Origin: Anaerolineales bacterium | Lineage (GTDB): Bacteria > Chloroflexota > Anaerolineae > Anaerolineales > Villigracilaceae | NCBI GenBank assembly: GCA_020060625.1 | Contig: JAGUZU010000010.1 | Coordinates: 1-37,490, forward strand | Length of the DNA stretch: 37,490 nt | Reading direction: 5' to 3' | Notes under the pieces: generated by a model | What the model was told of the DNA's origin: nothing | Databases searched by the model: none | The model's input: only the letters and a program-made list of their open reading frames with translations | Part shown: positions 13,429 to 21,729 of the stretch, in pieces | Layout: every line of letters starts with the position of its first letter | Position numbering within the stretch: position 1 is the stretch's first letter | Translations under genes and position numbers: made by a program

Positions 13429-14064
13429 ATGTTAATCAAAATCCACGACGAAATGACCCGCGATGCGTTGGGCGAACGCTTCAGCCCTCGCGCGCTGGAA
13501 ACCATCATCGCCGCCAACCTCAAACAGGATGCCATTCGCGGGCAGTTCGGTCACGACGAATTCCATTACGACAACGATGCCATCGAAAAGGGAGACAGGT
13601 ACATCATCGAACAGCGCGGTTATATTCTGACCGCCCTGCTTTCCCCCGCTTCGGATTCGGCTTCCATCTTTGCCTGGGCAGCGTTCGGGAGGCTGCTCCA
13701 CGCCGCGCAGGATTTCTACTCCCACACGAATTACGTGACCCTGTGGCTGGATCAATACGCCGATTCGCCTCCCCCTCCGCCCGAAATTGATCCTCTCCAG
13801 AAAGATTTGATCGAAAGCCCAAGCCTTCACTCCGGGAAGATACATCTCCCCATGGACGGGTTTTATTTCGTCCCGTTTCTGCGTCCGCTGGCGCTGAGAC
13901 TTCTGCCGCCCAACTCACATGGACGGATGAATCTCGACTCCCCCGCGCAGGGTCCAAAATTTGACTACGCCCGCGCGGCTGCCGTCAAACGCACGCAGCA
14001 TGAATTCGACCTGCTGCGCAAACTCCTTCCGCCGGAGATGTTCGTTCGGTTTGCGGATGTGTAA
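13429..14064 (+). CDS. HET-C / zinc-dependent phospholipase C-like protein
   Basis: A 211-residue soluble protein without a signal peptide. The segment FGRLLHAAQDFYSHTNYV is the hallmark of the HET-C and zinc phospholipase C-like fold, in which His, Asp and neighbouring His bind metal. The earlier FGHDEFHYDND supplies further likely ligands. In the fold family some members hydrolyse phospholipids and others act in incompatibility or pore-forming systems, so the substrate here is open. It probably has a leaderless message from the TATAAT at 13416. It stands alone between a divergent cobalamin gene and yqeY. Confidence 0.7.
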   Translation: MLIKIHDEMTRDALGERFSPRALETIIAANLKQDAIRGQFGHDEFHYDNDAIEKGDRYIIEQRGYILTALLSPASDSASIFAWAAFGRLLHAAQDFYSHTNYVTLWLDQYADSPPPPPEIDPLQKDLIESPSLHSGKIHLPMDGFYFVPFLRPLALRLLPPNSHGRMNLDSPAQGPKFDYARAAAVKRTQHEFDLLRKLLPPEMFVRFADV

Positions 14065-14118
14065 CCGGCTTGGGATTGTGATACTCTCCTGAATTCCTGT
14101 TCATGCGGCTAAAAAAGG

Positions 14119-14124
14119 TATAAT
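14119..14124 (+). promoter_or_regulatory. -10 box, leaderless start of yqeY
   Basis: TATAAT with 6 bp to ATG 14131 and no ribosome site. The -35 region (around 14096) is weak. Confidence 0.6.
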
Positions 14125-14130
14125 CAAATC

Positions 14131-14577
14131 ATGGATACAAAGACAAAGTTAAACGAAGCAATGAAAAACGCCATGAAAAGCGGCGACGAGGTTGGCAAGC
14201 GCACCATCCGCATGGTGATTGCCGCCATCAAACAGGCGGAAGTGGATAGACAGACCACGCTCGACGATTTGACAGTGACGTCATTGATCCAAAAGGAGGT
14301 CAAGAACCGGCGCGAGGCAATCGAAGAAGCGAAGAAAGCCAACCGCCCCGATCTCATTTCCGGCAACGAAGACGAAATCAAAGTCCTGGAAGAATTCCTG
14401 CCCAAAGCCATGCCCGCCGAAGAACTGCGCGCATTGGTGGAAGCCGCCATTGCCGAGGCTGGCGCATCCGCGCCGGGCGACATGGGCAAAGTGATGAAAA
14501 TCGTCATGCCGAAGGTTGCCGGACGCGCCCCGAACGACATGATCAGCGCGACTGTGAAAGAACTGCTCACAAAGTGA
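14131..14577 (+). CDS. yqeY: GatB/YqeY domain protein
   Basis: A 148-residue protein with the YqeY architecture: an N-terminal helical bundle (LNEAMKNAMKSGDE, TIRMVIAAIKQAEVD) and a C-terminal domain like the tail of GatB (VLEEFLPKAMPAEELRALV, GDMGKVMKIVMPKVAGRA). GatB-tail domains contact tRNA, but the free protein has no settled role. In Bacillus it lies upstream of the phoH-yqfF-ybeY-dgkA run, and the same genes except phoH follow here. A terminator-like hairpin separates it from pgpH. Confidence 0.93.
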   Translation: MDTKTKLNEAMKNAMKSGDEVGKRTIRMVIAAIKQAEVDRQTTLDDLTVTSLIQKEVKNRREAIEEAKKANRPDLISGNEDEIKVLEEFLPKAMPAEELRALVEAAIAEAGASAPGDMGKVMKIVMPKVAGRAPNDMISATVKELLTK

Positions 14578-14584
14578 GATTTCA

Positions 14585-14631
14585 CAGCAAAGAACCTGGC
14601 GTTTCCGCCTGTCTCTTTGCTGTTATTTTTT
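14585..14631 (+). terminator. Terminator or attenuator between yqeY and pgpH
   Basis: CAGCAAAGA (14585-14593) pairs with TCTTTGCTG (14614-14622), and an inner GGCG / CGCC hairpin lies inside. TTATTTTTTG follows. The pgpH ATG at 14633 comes directly after the T run, so pgpH needs read-through or an internal start. Confidence 0.8.
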
Positions 14632-14632
14632 G

Positions 14633-16741
14633 ATGCCCGCGCGAATCCTCCCCCCCAGACTTCACATCCTGCATATCAGCCTGATCGTCATCGTCAGCAT
14701 TGCATCTTTTGCCGTGCTTGCCCTGCCAATCGGGCTTCGCCCCACCATCCAAACCGTGGACGTGGGCGATGTGGCGCAGTCCACCATTCAATCGCCGAGC
14801 GATATCGAATACGTCAGCGAAGTCCGCACGGAGGAGGCGCGCAAAGCCGCCGAGAGCGCCGTCCAGCCGGTGTACAGTCCGCCGGACCCTGCCATTGCGC
14901 GCCAGCAGATCGAACGCCTGCGCACCACCCTCCAAAACATCACCGCCATCCGTACCAATGAAGAATTGGATACCAGCGAAAAAAAGTCGAGCATCCTCGC
15001 CCTTAGCGATGTGCGGCTGAAACCCGAAACCATTGACTACCTGACCACCATCACCGATTCCCGTTGGGACGCCGTACAAACCGAATCTGTGCGCGTGCTG
15101 GAACAGACCATGCGCCGCGCAATCTATGAAGACAAGGTGGAGGTGACACAATCGGGAGTTTCCTCATCTGTCAGCCTGACATTGAGCGAGCAGCAAGCCG
15201 CGCTCGTCACCGAACTGGTGACTGCCTTCGTCGTCCCAAACAGTTTCTTCAGCCAGGAACTAACCGACGCCGCCCGCCAGTCGGCGCGCGACGCGGTTAA
15301 ACCCATTGTAAAAGTGTACAAAACCGGCGAGACCATCGTATCCGCCGGCGAGATCATCACCCCGGCGGATATGGAAGCCTTCCAGCAATTGGGGTTGATT
15401 CGCTCCGGTCAAAGCTGGCAGGACATGCTCGGCGTGGCGTCCATCGTCACCCTTTCGGCGGTCCTTGTCCCGCTCTATTTCTATCGCCGCAAACGCTCCA
15501 GCGTCATCAACGACTCGCGCAATGTCCTCGTCATTGCGATATTGTTCATTGTTTTTCTGGTTGGCGCGCGGCTTTTTTCGGACCGCACGCTTGCGCCCTA
15601 CGGCTACCCCCTGCAAGCCGCGGGCTTGCTGCTCAGCGCGCTGTTCGGTCTCGAAGTGGGACTCGTCATTATCATCCCATTGAGCTTCCTCGCCGGTTAC
15701 GGACTGTCCAACTCCTTCGACCTTACCACGTATTACCTGCTCACCTCCCTGATCGGTTTGCTCGCGCTCGGACCCGCCCGCCGCATCTGGGGTTTCGTCC
15801 GGGCAGGTATCGCCATCTCCCTCTCCGGGCTGGCGGCGCTGGCGGCGTATCGTCTGCCGTTCTTTCAGCCGGACCTGCTGGGCGTCATCCAATTCGTCGG
15901 CGTTGTCGCTTTTGCCGGGTTTGCCGCCGCAAGCATCACAATTTTGCTTCAATATCTTTTTGCCCAAATGCTCGGGCTGACCACCGCCCTGCAATTGCTG
16001 GATATATCCCGCCCCGATTTTCCATTGCTGCAATTCCTGCTGCGCAACGCTCCCGGCACCTACCAGCATAGTTTGCAGGTCGCCAACCTTGCCGAACAAG
16101 CCGCCGAAAAAGTCGGCGCAGATCCATTGCTCACCCGCGTGGGCGCATTGTTCCATGATATTGGCAAGGCGCTCAACCCCAATTTCTTCATCGAAAACCA
16201 GATGCCCGGCAACGTCAACACTCATCAGGAAGATAACCCCGAGGAAGTCTCAGCCACCATCGTTCGCCATGTCACAGACGGCGTGCAGCTTGCAAAAAAG
16301 CACCGCCTCCCGCGCCGCCTGCACGACTTCATCCTCGAACATCACGGCACGCTGATCACGCACTACCAATACAACCAGGCAATGGAAGCCGCCAGCGGCG
16401 ACGCAAAAAAAGTGGACATCGAAAAATTCCGCTATCCTGGTCCTCGCCCCGCCTCGCGCGAAACAGCCCTGCTCATGCTGGCAGACGCCACCGAAGCCCG
16501 CGCGCGCGCCGAGCGCCCGTCCACCGAAGGCGAGATCAAAAAACTCGTGCAAAGCGTCATTGACACGGTGCAAAAATTCAACCAATTGGATGACACGCTG
16601 CTGACCCTGCGCGACCTCAACCTGATTATCGAATCGTTCGTCACCACATTGCGCGGCACATACCATCCCCGCATCAATTATCCGAAAGCCAGCGTCCCGG
16701 ATCAGGACACCACATTGCTTGCCCTCAAAAAAGAAAAATGA
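14633..16741 (+). CDS. pgpH: 7TM-HD c-di-AMP phosphodiesterase PgpH
   Basis: 702 residues from ATG 14633; a TTG directly before it is a less likely start. One N-terminal helix (about 12-34) leads to a long outer domain (about 35-263), then seven helices (about 265-445) and a cytoplasmic HD domain. Ligands of the HD domain are visible: H479 in TYQHS, HD at 508-509 in LFHDIGK, H546, H570, H577 and D618 in MLADATEAR. This is the architecture of PgpH, which degrades c-di-AMP in Firmicutes. The stop overlaps the ybeY start by 4 bp. No ribosome site is visible because the terminator T run sits directly before the ATG. Confidence 0.93.
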   Translation: MPARILPPRLHILHISLIVIVSIASFAVLALPIGLRPTIQTVDVGDVAQSTIQSPSDIEYVSEVRTEEARKAAESAVQPVYSPPDPAIARQQIERLRTTLQNITAIRTNEELDTSEKKSSILALSDVRLKPETIDYLTTITDSRWDAVQTESVRVLEQTMRRAIYEDKVEVTQSGVSSSVSLTLSEQQAALVTELVTAFVVPNSFFSQELTDAARQSARDAVKPIVKVYKTGETIVSAGEIITPADMEAFQQLGLIRSGQSWQDMLGVASIVTLSAVLVPLYFYRRKRSSVINDSRNVLVIAILFIVFLVGARLFSDRTLAPYGYPLQAAGLLLSALFGLEVGLVIIIPLSFLAGYGLSNSFDLTTYYLLTSLIGLLALGPARRIWGFVRAGIAISLSGLAALAAYRLPFFQPDLLGVIQFVGVVAFAGFAAASITILLQYLFAQMLGLTTALQLLDISRPDFPLLQFLLRNAPGTYQHSLQVANLAEQAAEKVGADPLLTRVGALFHDIGKALNPNFFIENQMPGNVNTHQEDNPEEVSATIVRHVTDGVQLAKKHRLPRRLHDFILEHHGTLITHYQYNQAMEAASGDAKKVDIEKFRYPGPRPASRETALLMLADATEARARAERPSTEGEIKKLVQSVIDTVQKFNQLDDTLLTLRDLNLIIESFVTTLRGTYHPRINYPKASVPDQDTTLLALKKEK

Positions 16742-17214
16742 TTCACATAGACAATCAACAGGATTTTCTGGAAACCGCCCTGCTCGAACGAGCTGCCCTG
16801 CTCACGCTCGAGACGTCCACCCCGCTCACGCTGGAAATCAAGCCTGATCCAGCAACCACAGACATCGCCATCGTCCTGACAGACGACAGGCAGCTGCACG
16901 AACTCAACCTGGACTATCTCGGTGTGGATGCCCCAACCGACGTCCTCTCCTTCCCCGCTTCAGAATCGGACCCGGAAACTGGCTCCACCTATCTGGGCGA
17001 CATCCTCATCTCGGTCCCGCGCGCGGCGCAACAGGCGCAGTCGGCAGGGCACAGCCTCGAGGCGGAGATGCAGCTGCTGGTCGTGCATGGCGCTTTGCAT
17101 CTGCTTGGGTACGATCATGCCACAGCGGAGGAAAAAGCCCAAATGTGGGCGGAGCAAGCCAAAGTGTTGGAGCGAATCGGATTATCCCGCATCAAAATCA
17201 CGGACGAAGAATGA
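16738..17214 (+). CDS. ybeY: Endoribonuclease YbeY, rRNA maturation factor
   Basis: 158 residues with the YbeY zinc motif HGALHLLGYDH: H117, H121 and H127. Upstream LDYLGVDAPTDVLSFP and STYLGDILISVPRA match the family core. The enzyme matures 16S rRNA and takes part in ribosome quality control. It overlaps pgpH by 4 bp (ATGA) and dgkA by 4 bp, so the three are tightly coupled, as in many bacteria. The N-terminal 40 residues are more variable. Confidence 0.95.
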   Translation: MIHIDNQQDFLETALLERAALLTLETSTPLTLEIKPDPATTDIAIVLTDDRQLHELNLDYLGVDAPTDVLSFPASESDPETGSTYLGDILISVPRAAQQAQSAGHSLEAEMQLLVVHGALHLLGYDHATAEEKAQMWAEQAKVLERIGLSRIKITDEE

Positions 17215-17597
17215 AGCCGTTTCTTCGATCCAGAATGCAATCGTTCCGTCACGCCTTTCGCGGCTGGTTTTATGTCCTGCGCACCCAGCGCAACGCATGG
17301 ATACACAGCGCCATCGCAACCATCGTATTCATCGTTGGGCTTTGGCTGGAACTTCCGCTGCGCGATTGGGCGATCATTATTTTGACGGCGGCGGTGGTAT
17401 TCGCCGCTGAATTCATGAACACTGCCATTGAAGTGGTGATAGACCTCGCCAGCCCGGACGAACACCCGCTTGCGAAGATCGGCAAGGATGTCGGCGCCGC
17501 TGCCGTGCTGGTCGCCGCATTCGCTGCCATTCTGATCGGCTTGCTCATCCTCGGTCCGCCGCTCTGGTTGAAACTTATTTCATTGTTTACTGTTTAA
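17211..17597 (+). CDS. dgkA: Diacylglycerol / undecaprenol kinase family protein
   Basis: 128 residues with three helices. The family residues are present with DgkA-like spacing: E67, N70, E74 and D78 in EFMNTAIEVVIDL, then K92 and D93 in KIGKDVGAAAVL. The start RHAFRGWFYVLRTQRNAWIH is also typical. Gram-positive members phosphorylate undecaprenol to keep lipid carriers for wall synthesis; diacylglycerol is the other possible substrate. ATG 17211 overlaps the ybeY stop. A longer upstream frame is not needed. Confidence 0.93.
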   Translation: MKPFLRSRMQSFRHAFRGWFYVLRTQRNAWIHSAIATIVFIVGLWLELPLRDWAIIILTAAVVFAAEFMNTAIEVVIDLASPDEHPLAKIGKDVGAAAVLVAAFAAILIGLLILGPPLWLKLISLFTV

Positions 17598-17615
17598 TGA
17601 AAATCGGAGAATTCC

Positions 17616-18470
17616 ATGACTTTATCTTTTAGATTCGGAACGGTTGGCTCGCCCATTGGCACGCCAAAGAAACCCGGCGGCTCTGCCGGCGCAATTGAAT
17701 TCAGCAAATCCATCGGCTTGGATGCGCTCGAACTCGGCTGGGTTCAGTCGGTGCGCGTGACCGAAGCAACGTGTGCGGCAATCAAATCCACAGGCGAGAC
17801 GCGGGACGTCGCGTTGAGCGTCCACGCGCCGTACTTTATCAATCTGAACGCCACTGCGGAGGAATGGCCCAAATCCCGCAAGCGCTTGATGGACGCGGCT
17901 CATTACGGCGGTCTTGCCGGAGCCACGGACATCATCTTTCATCCCGGCTCATATTTTGGAAACGACCCTGCGGATGTATTGAAGATTGCCATTCCGCGTT
18001 TGGAAAAGTGCGTGAAGGAATTGCAAAAGAACGGCGACAAGGTCACGCTTCGCCCCGAAACGATGGGGAAATCTGCCATGCTCGGCTCGCTTGAAGATGC
18101 CATCGCGATGAGCAAAGCCATGGATATGGTTCAGCCCTGTCTCGATTTCGCGCATTTGCATGCCCGTCCCGGCGACGGCACGATGAACACGTATGATGAA
18201 TGGTCCCGGTTGCTGGAAAAATACGGAAAAGCATTGGGTAAAAAAGCCTTGAAGAATCTGCACATCCATCTCTCCGGCATCGAATACGGACCAAAGGGAG
18301 AGAAGAATCACCTCCCCCTTGCCGATGCAGATTTGGATTTGAAGGCGCTCTTCAAAGCAATGAAGGAATTTGGGTGCTCGGGGCGCATCCTGTGTGAAAG
18401 TCCCATCATGGAAGAGGACGCCTTGAACATGAAAAAGGCATGGATGAAGATCAGCGGCGAAAAAGCTTAA
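17616..18470 (+). CDS. nfo: Endonuclease IV-like AP endonuclease (TIM barrel)
   Basis: 284 residues, the usual length of endonuclease IV. The trinuclear zinc ligands fall at nearly the same numbers as in the E. coli enzyme: H70 (HAPYFINL), H109 (FHPGS), E148 (RPETMG), D177 and H180 (LDFAHLHAR), H218 (HIHLSGI), H232 and E261 (CESP). It should cut DNA at abasic sites in base excision repair. GGAGA precedes the ATG, and the gene starts 18 bp after dgkA, likely in the same transcript. A strong terminator follows. Confidence 0.92.
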   Translation: MTLSFRFGTVGSPIGTPKKPGGSAGAIEFSKSIGLDALELGWVQSVRVTEATCAAIKSTGETRDVALSVHAPYFINLNATAEEWPKSRKRLMDAAHYGGLAGATDIIFHPGSYFGNDPADVLKIAIPRLEKCVKELQKNGDKVTLRPETMGKSAMLGSLEDAIAMSKAMDMVQPCLDFAHLHARPGDGTMNTYDEWSRLLEKYGKALGKKALKNLHIHLSGIEYGPKGEKNHLPLADADLDLKALFKAMKEFGCSGRILCESPIMEEDALNMKKAWMKISGEKA

Positions 18471-18479
18471 ACAGAACAG

Positions 18480-18519
18480 AAAAATCCCGTTCAATTCAAG
18501 TTGAACGGGATTTTTTTAT
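18480..18519. terminator. Terminator between convergent genes
   Basis: A 15-bp perfect stem (AAAAATCCCGTTCAA at 18480-18494 with its complement at 18501-18515) has a six-base loop and a following T run. It can serve the endonuclease IV gene and the convergent protease gene. Confidence 0.92.
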
Positions 18520-18532
18520 TGAAACACCGAAG

Positions 18533-20189
18533 CTATTTATTCAACCCAACATTCAATTCGTTCAGTTCGGGATCGCCATCGCCTGCTTTGAGGTTGTCGG
18601 CATAAGCGTCGTAGTAACCAACAGAGGAATACACAAGGGTGAACGCGGTGTTTGCGCGGGATACCCGTGATCTTATACTTTCCGTCGCTGCCTGTTTGCA
18701 GGTAGGTGACGATGTATTCCTTTGCATAGTTTGTGTCCTTCCACTGCTGGTAGGTCGTGCCGGGCGTGAGGACGAAAACATACGCGCCCGAGATGGGATT
18801 GTTCGTGCTTGCATCGTAGACCAAGCCGTACACTGTCACTGTGTCCCCGGTATTTGATGGAGGCTGTTGCGGCGTGCCGCTGGAGCCGCTGCCGACCGTC
18901 ACTTCGGGCGAGGAGCCGAGGGGCTTGAGGCTTTCGCCTGCGAACAATTCCACTTTGTAGGAACCAGACGGCATGGGGTTGCCGTCATTGGGCAGGAACG
19001 TGCCGAACAGACCCTCGCCGCCCCATTCCCATGCGTAGCTGTATTCCGCCACTTTCTCGCCGTTCAAATACCATTTTTCGAGCATGACTTCGCCATCGGT
19101 CATGCCGGTGAATTCAAAGCCGGACACAATGCAAAGAGCAGAAGAGGAATAGGAGTTGACGCGATCCGAAGTCCAATCACATTTTTGAGTTGTGCTGATG
19201 GACGTATCCAGCCAGACAAAATTGGAAACGCTTTCGTTTCCACTGCCGGACTGGCTGACCATGCCGGGAACCGTGAAGGGGCTGGTGTATTGCCTGCCCG
19301 CCTGCGCCGCCTGGATCAGCGGCAGGGCAAGGTTGATCGGGCGGATCCCGTTCAGAAAGCCGCCGATGGGGATGCAGCTGTCGTTCTGGTTGATTACGCC
19401 GTCGCCGTTCGTATCCTGAACCTGGCGACAATCTGAAACGTCCGTATCGCGGCTGGCGGCGGCAATGGTCGGAACGCCGATGATGCGGGCGTTGTTATCC
19501 GCCGCGAGACCGCCGGAGTTGCCGCCCGAAATCGTGGCGTCGGTCTTGATCCATGCGCGGTCGCCGATCTGGTCCTCCGATGAAAAACCGGAGACGGTTC
19601 CCTTTGTAAAGGTGATCGTGTTTCCGCCGATGCTGGGGAAGCCGAAGATGTTCATGTTGTCGCCGACATGCACTTGATCCGAATTGCCGAGGTCAACGTA
19701 TGGCAGGTTCAACGTGGACGTGTCTATCGCAGTGCCGTTGACGGACGAGGTGATCTGGATGACGGCGAGGTCGAGGTATCCATCCACGGCGAGAACTTTC
19801 GCCAGATAGGAGGGGACAGCGGGTTTGTCTTCAGAAACGACCAGCGAGATGCCCAACGCATCGGGTTCCAACTCGAAATTGCCCTGCGTCGCCGGGCTGG
19901 CGACATGCGCATTGGTGAGGATCAGCCCGGAGGGAGTCAGAAGCGTTCCCGATCCCACATGGGTTGGGATGAGTTCGCCATTGTTCTCCTGCAAGCCAAA
20001 GATCTGCACGGTTGCGGAGATCAGTCTTGAACGGCTTGCCGAAGACAGTTCACCGGGCTCGGAGGGAGAGTCGGTTGGTGTGTTGGGCGAAACCGGTTCG
20101 ACTGCCGGAGCGCCTCCCTGACACGCCAGCGCCGCCAGCGCCAGTACGGCGAACAGCGCCCAAATATGCTTCATGAAATTAGGTTTCAT
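18533..20189 (-). pseudogene. Trypsin-like serine protease lipoprotein, frameshifted near the C-terminus
   Basis: The N-terminus is a lipoprotein signal with Cys 23 in ALAC, followed by a Pro/Ser/Thr linker. A protease domain has H95 (LTNAHVA), D140 (YLDLAVIQI) and S225 (SGGNSGG). An EF-hand-like loop DTNGDGVINQND (259-270) is inserted after it. Residues 450-509 form a carboxypeptidase-regulatory-like beta domain ending GKYKITGIP. After that the frame gives Arg- and Cys-rich sequence of no sense to 18537. The neighbouring frame gives the natural end: TLVYSSVGYYDAYADNL, DPELNELNVGLNK and a stop at 18533-18535. A one-base indel near 18650-18660 explains this. The protease domain is unaffected, so the product may still work. 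The start follows AGAGG and lies 9 bp after the upstream gene. Confidence 0.82.
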
Positions 20190-20198
20190 ACACGCCTC

Positions 20199-20771
20199 TT
20201 AAAAGCTGATGGATTCAAGGAAAAGATGGAAGCGGCTGAGATCGAGATCGAAATTCTTTTCGTCCGCCTGGAATGTGACGATGACGGCATGTTCGCCGTT
20301 CTCGAAAATATAATCGGCGCCGCGCACCACGCTGGGAATTTCGGTGTGGGTCAGGTCGGGGTTGGATTCGACGAACACGTAGGTCAGTTCGTAGGCGTTG
20401 CGCCCGTACACGGTCACTTCGCGTTGATCCAGCACGCGGAAAGCAGTGAGGGCTTGCGCGTGTTCCAACACCAGCAGGTTTGCCACTTCGGGCGCGGTTG
20501 CGGCTTCGGCAACCGGCATGTTGCGAAGAATGTAGGTTGTTCCAAATCCGCTTGAGCCTAAGTCGGTGGCGCGGAGAAGTTCATTGCTGGCAGGCTGGAG
20601 TTGCAGCCAGCCTTTTGGCGCTTCCGCGGAGATGCCTTCCGCGCTGAACGGCACACTGGCGTTTTCCACGCCGGATTTGTAGAACCAACCGGCAAGAAGA
20701 GCTGCAATCGTCACAATGATGACGGCGATTTCCGCGTAGCGATCGCCGAGGGAAGTTTGTTTGTTTGTCAT
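20199..20771 (-). CDS. Membrane-anchored extracytoplasmic protein, unknown function
   Basis: 190 residues with a short cytoplasmic start, one helix (about 13-31) and an outer domain without a recognised family. The domain reads like a PsbP/LpqN-type beta fold: APKGWLQL, then alternating strands and ENGEHAVIVTFQADEKNFD near the end, close to the pattern seen in small stress or lipoprotein-like sensor domains. The fold guess is weak. GGAGG precedes the ATG with a 5-nt gap. It sits 9 bp from both the PrsW-like gene upstream and the protease lipoprotein downstream, so the three make one operon. Confidence 0.75.
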   Translation of the reverse strand: MTNKQTSLGDRYAEIAVIIVTIAALLAGWFYKSGVENASVPFSAEGISAEAPKGWLQLQPASNELLRATDLGSSGFGTTYILRNMPVAEAATAPEVANLLVLEHAQALTAFRVLDQREVTVYGRNAYELTYVFVESNPDLTHTEIPSVVRGADYIFENGEHAVIVTFQADEKNFDLDLSRFHLFLESISF

Positions 20772-20780
20772 GATCGCCTC

Positions 20781-21497
20781 CTATTTCCCCGCCTGCATGG
20801 ATTTAAGATTGCGGCGCACGAGCCAGAGGATCAAGCCGGTGGTGGCGAGGGCAACCGCCGAAGCGAGGACGAGTCCCATCCATGTGTTGGTGGTTGTGCC
20901 GCTCAAGGTGATGCGCGGCTGGGTGACAATGCCCTGCAGCCAGTTGAAGATTCCGTTGAAGATCGCTGCCAGCGTGATGCCCAAAGGCATCCACCAAATT
21001 TGTTCGGATTCGAATTTGGCGCGCCCGAGGAAATACCCGGTAATGCCGGAGAACGCCGCCTGCGCGAGAGCGACCACGGCAATACGGATGACGCCCGCGC
21101 CGAGGTCCACGCCTCCATTCGAGACGACGAACTGGATATTCAAAACTGTGGCATAGCCCAGCCCCGCCGCTGTGGCATAGATGACGCCGTCTGTCGGCTC
21201 ATCGAATTCGCCGGAGTTGTAAATGCTGTAACGGACGGCGGCATATTTCAGGAATTCCTGCGTGAAGCCGACGACCAGAATCCCTCCCAGAATGGTGGTC
21301 AGAGTGTCTGTGTAGATCCAGTGCGATGTGCGGAAGACATTGTTCACCAGCGGTATGCCCACCCCCGCCGCCAGCAGCGCGCCCAGCGCAAACACGCCCA
21401 GCACAAAACCTTTGGGTTCCGGTTCCGCGCGGTCTTGCAGATAGAAAAAGACCAGCCAGATTGCGGCTGGGACGATTGCCAGGAAGACCCCGGTCAA
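20781..21497 (-). CDS. PrsW-family intramembrane protease, main part
   Basis: 238 residues beginning at a TTG codon. About seven helices carry PrsW motifs: FFYLQDRAEPEP near the start, TQEFLKYAAVR (the EExxK site, here QExxK), FDEPTDGVIYATAAGLGYA, and AAFSGITGYFLG, where PrsW usually has a His that is absent here. PrsW proteases cleave membrane anti-sigma factors. The reading frame lacks a good start. The upstream frame 21494-21640 has the ribosome site, the ATG and a first helix, and its TGA overlaps this TTG. A one-base frameshift near 21500 would join both into a normal protein of about 287 residues. Family membership is fairly sure; catalytic activity is uncertain because of the altered motifs. 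Confidence 0.78.
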   Translation of the reverse strand: MTGVFLAIVPAAIWLVFFYLQDRAEPEPKGFVLGVFALGALLAAGVGIPLVNNVFRTSHWIYTDTLTTILGGILVVGFTQEFLKYAAVRYSIYNSGEFDEPTDGVIYATAAGLGYATVLNIQFVVSNGGVDLGAGVIRIAVVALAQAAFSGITGYFLGRAKFESEQIWWMPLGITLAAIFNGIFNWLQGIVTQPRITLSGTTTNTWMGLVLASAVALATTGLILWLVRRNLKSMQAGK

Positions 21498-21640
21498 TAA
21501 AAGGTGGAAGAGGTGAATGCCGGCTGGAGCGTGCCGTCCAGCGTGTAGACAATCCCCACGAAAACGATCAGGCTGACGATGAGCAGGATTTCGTCGCGCC
21601 AGACGTGTTTCCGCTCGTGTAATGCGTTTGCATCACTCAT
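21494..21640 (-). CDS. 48-residue N-terminal piece of the PrsW-like protein (or separate small membrane protein)
   Basis: The ATG at 21640 follows AGGAGAG with a 7-nt gap. The product has a charged start (SDANALHERKHVWRDE), one helix (EILLIVSLIVFVGIVYTL) and a short outer tail ending in TGA. The TGA overlaps the TTG where the PrsW frame begins. Shifting by one base in the TTTTATTG stretch would give an uninterrupted helix LLLTGVFLAIVPAAIW, as expected for the full protein. Alternatively the two are coupled genes. Confidence 0.65.
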   Translation of the reverse strand: MSDANALHERKHVWRDEILLIVSLIVFVGIVYTLDGTLQPAFTSSTFY

Positions 21641-21675
21641 ATACTATCTCTCCTCGTGATTTGAATTATGGCTCC

Positions 21676-21703
21676 ATAATATTGAAATTTATCGTTATGT
21701 CAA
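21676..21703 (-). promoter_or_regulatory. Promoter of the prsW-like / anchored protein / protease operon
   Basis: On the - strand, TTGACA (21698-21703) and TATTAT (21676-21681) are 16 bp apart. The start of transcription would be near 21669, with the ribosome site AGGAGAG and ATG 21640 following. Confidence 0.75.
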
Positions 21704-21729
21704 TAGGAGAAAAGTTCGCGGAAACCGAG

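Noticed and set aside
15260-16225. Open frame of 321 codons antisense to pgpH
   Set aside because: It shows Gly-, Glu- and Gln-rich shadow composition and overlaps a well-supported gene throughout.
20601-21500. Open frame of 299 codons opposite the PrsW-like gene
   Set aside because: It has shadow composition, no ribosome site and covers two genes with clear membrane topology.
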